Of a stretch of DNA of 64,000 nucleotides, positions 62,844 to 64,000 are shown in pieces. The position numbers were made by a program, and so were the translations under genes. The notes under the pieces are model-generated. The model was not told where the DNA came from, did not search any database, and was given only the letters and a program-made list of their open reading frames with translations. This stretch comes from Rhodosorus marinus (Eukaryota > Rhodophyta > Stylonematophyceae > Stylonematales > Stylonemataceae), in assembly GCA_029953675.1 (NCBI GenBank), contig JAMWBK010000001.1, positions 1,215,001 through 1,279,000 of the forward strand. The letters run 5' to 3'. Position 1 is the first letter of the stretch. Each line of letters starts with the position of its first letter.

Positions 62844-64000
62844 ATGGCGAGGTTAGTGTTTGTGGTTGCGTTGGTGTTTGCGGCGGCGGCGCTGGTGTCC
62901 GATGTGGCGTCGGTTGCTGTTGGTGATACGGAGGCGTCCGAGCGTCAGGTGATCTTTCCACCGGTGATCATCTTGCCTCCAAAGATTCCGATTCCGAGAT
63001 ATACGTACGTCGAGGATACTGTGTGCATCCCGGTGAGGAAGGTGGTCGGCGACTTGAAGAATCTGAAGAACATGAAGGTCCGTCTGAATAACTACGGCAA
63101 GTGGCGTGGTTTGAACAAGAAGTTTCTGGATAAAACCGGGAGCTACTTCCAGATGCCCGACAGGAAGAGGAAGTTCATCAACTTGCCAGCGACCAATGAG
63201 GTAAAATACCCGCTGTTTCCGCTCTCCGTCAAGGAGTACTACGAGGGCTACCTCAGCGACATTCGAACCGATGAAGTCACCATCTCCCTCGCCAACCTCG
63301 GAAGCGCCGACGCACATGTCGTGGTCACCATTGATTCGGAGACGAAAGGCAAGGAGTTCCGTATGGGATGCACCGACAGGAAAAAGAAGAAGCCGTGCTC
63401 CAAGAAGAAGCAGAACTACACTGGACAGATGAAGAACATCGTTACCCGCGTCTACATGAAGATCAATACCGACGCCAAGGACAGATACGAGGGATTTCTC
63501 AGCTACTCCTTCGTGGACTTTGATTTCAACATCAGCATGCACCCTTGGATTGTCTCCAACACCGACCTGATCAATCGCGGTGGTCTTGCGGCCTACATCC
63601 CGAAGATCAAAGATGCCATGGAAGACGTCCTGATCTCCCAGATCAAGAAGGAGACGTTCCAGAAGCTGGTCATGAAGAAGCTCAACAAGAGAATCCTCAA
63701 GGAACTCAGGGAGTACTACCTCAAGCGAGCTCTGAGCTTCAACTATCCCAAGCCTCCGAAGTCCAAGGACGTGGAGAAGTGGATCAAGTCGAGCTTGACG
63801 ATCAAGAAGTGGTACTACAACAGGAGAGGTTACCTGTGCATGATGACGAGGTACCGAAAGTGGGTCGACCACAGCTACGTCGAGCTCATATCCTTCTCCC
63901 CGGACAACTCCGCCGTTGCCGACTTCTGCCCCTTCTCGTTCCCGTTCACCGCCAAGCTTTCAGTCGCCGGGCCGGTCTCCATCGAAGCGAGAATCGACTT
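62844..64000 (+). CDS. Secreted Lys-rich protein, 3' truncated by the window edge
   Basis: The frame is open from the ATG at 62844 to the window end (385 codons plus two bases) with no intron. Signal peptide: MARLVFVVALVFAAAALVSD. The mature part has a Pro-rich start (FPPVIILPPKIPIP), a first Cys pair region, a Lys/Cys cluster (CTDRKKKKPCSKKK at about 176-189), and N-Y-T and N-I-S glycosylation sites. A helical, basic segment follows (KIKDAMEDVLISQIKKE..KLNKRILKELREYYLK, about 250-285), then aromatic-rich W-Y-Y-N-R-R. Codon use strongly favours C/G in third positions, as in the germin-like genes. I do not recognise the family. The long frame on the opposite strand (62853-63872) is a shadow caused by that codon bias. 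Confidence 0.8.
   Translation, partial: MARLVFVVALVFAAAALVSDVASVAVGDTEASERQVIFPPVIILPPKIPIPRYTYVEDTVCIPVRKVVGDLKNLKNMKVRLNNYGKWRGLNKKFLDKTGSYFQMPDRKRKFINLPATNEVKYPLFPLSVKEYYEGYLSDIRTDEVTISLANLGSADAHVVVTIDSETKGKEFRMGCTDRKKKKPCSKKKQNYTGQMKNIVTRVYMKINTDAKDRYEGFLSYSFVDFDFNISMHPWIVSNTDLINRGGLAAYIPKIKDAMEDVLISQIKKETFQKLVMKKLNKRILKELREYYLKRALSFNYPKPPKSKDVEKWIKSSLTIKKWYYNRRGYLCMMTRYRKWVDHSYVELISFSPDNSAVADFCPFSFPFTAKLSVAGPVSIEARID

Noticed and set aside
62853-63872. 339-codon open frame on the minus strand
   Set aside because: It is antisense to the well-supported secreted gene at 62844. Its Val/Leu/Asp-rich composition is the reverse of G/C-ending codons, and it lacks a promoter or signal.

Overview
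This is a eukaryotic nuclear window. Genes are sparse and short, with canonical GT-AG introns of only 75-84 nt, TATA boxes 70-130 bp before the ATG, and AATAAA-type 3' ends. About half the sequence is degraded retroelement. Secreted germin-like proteins, a hedgehog-type Hint (autoprocessing) domain on a Thr/Pro-rich linker, and compact genes stranded among non-LTR retrotransposon debris fit a multicellular red alga best. That assignment is inference, not proof. I saw no rRNA gene, no bona fide tRNA, no CRISPR and no bacterial operon.

Layout. 0-6.6 kb: the ORF1-like gene of a non-LTR element running off the left edge, copia-like LTR remnants, a 612-bp near-complete palindrome and truncated LINE copies. 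6.7-8.1 kb: a secreted two-part protein (minus). 8.3-12.2 kb: segmental duplications and a ~920-bp inverted repeat. 15.7-17.7 kb: a tandem-repeat array upstream of a small cysteine-rich secreted protein. 22.3-24.0 kb: a three-exon Hint-domain gene. 24.2-30 kb: LINE copies, including three family A copies head to tail. 31.1-32.3 kb: a secreted two-domain protein (minus). 36.5-48.7 kb: a large inverted duplication whose arms each carry a germin-like gene, with LINE insertions in the arms and spacer. 51-57.7 kb: two further germin-like genes in direct orientation, each in a ~1.8-kb duplicated block. 62.8 kb to the end: the start of a Lys-rich secreted protein.

I defined three retroelement families from the sequence itself. 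Family A and family B are non-LTR elements whose C-terminus has a zinc knuckle followed by a restriction-like endonuclease signature; A also retains reverse transcriptase motifs. Both give 12-bp target-site duplications. Family C is known only from two short 3' ends inserted one after the other at the same site.

Every host gene I could build (eight) begins with a signal peptide, so this is a cluster of cell-surface or extracellular-matrix genes. Three of them share a domain type ending in a C-P/S-V-x-L/V-x-C/W-like motif that I cannot assign to a named family. All four germin-like genes are intact after splicing, whereas the surrounding retroelements are nearly all broken.
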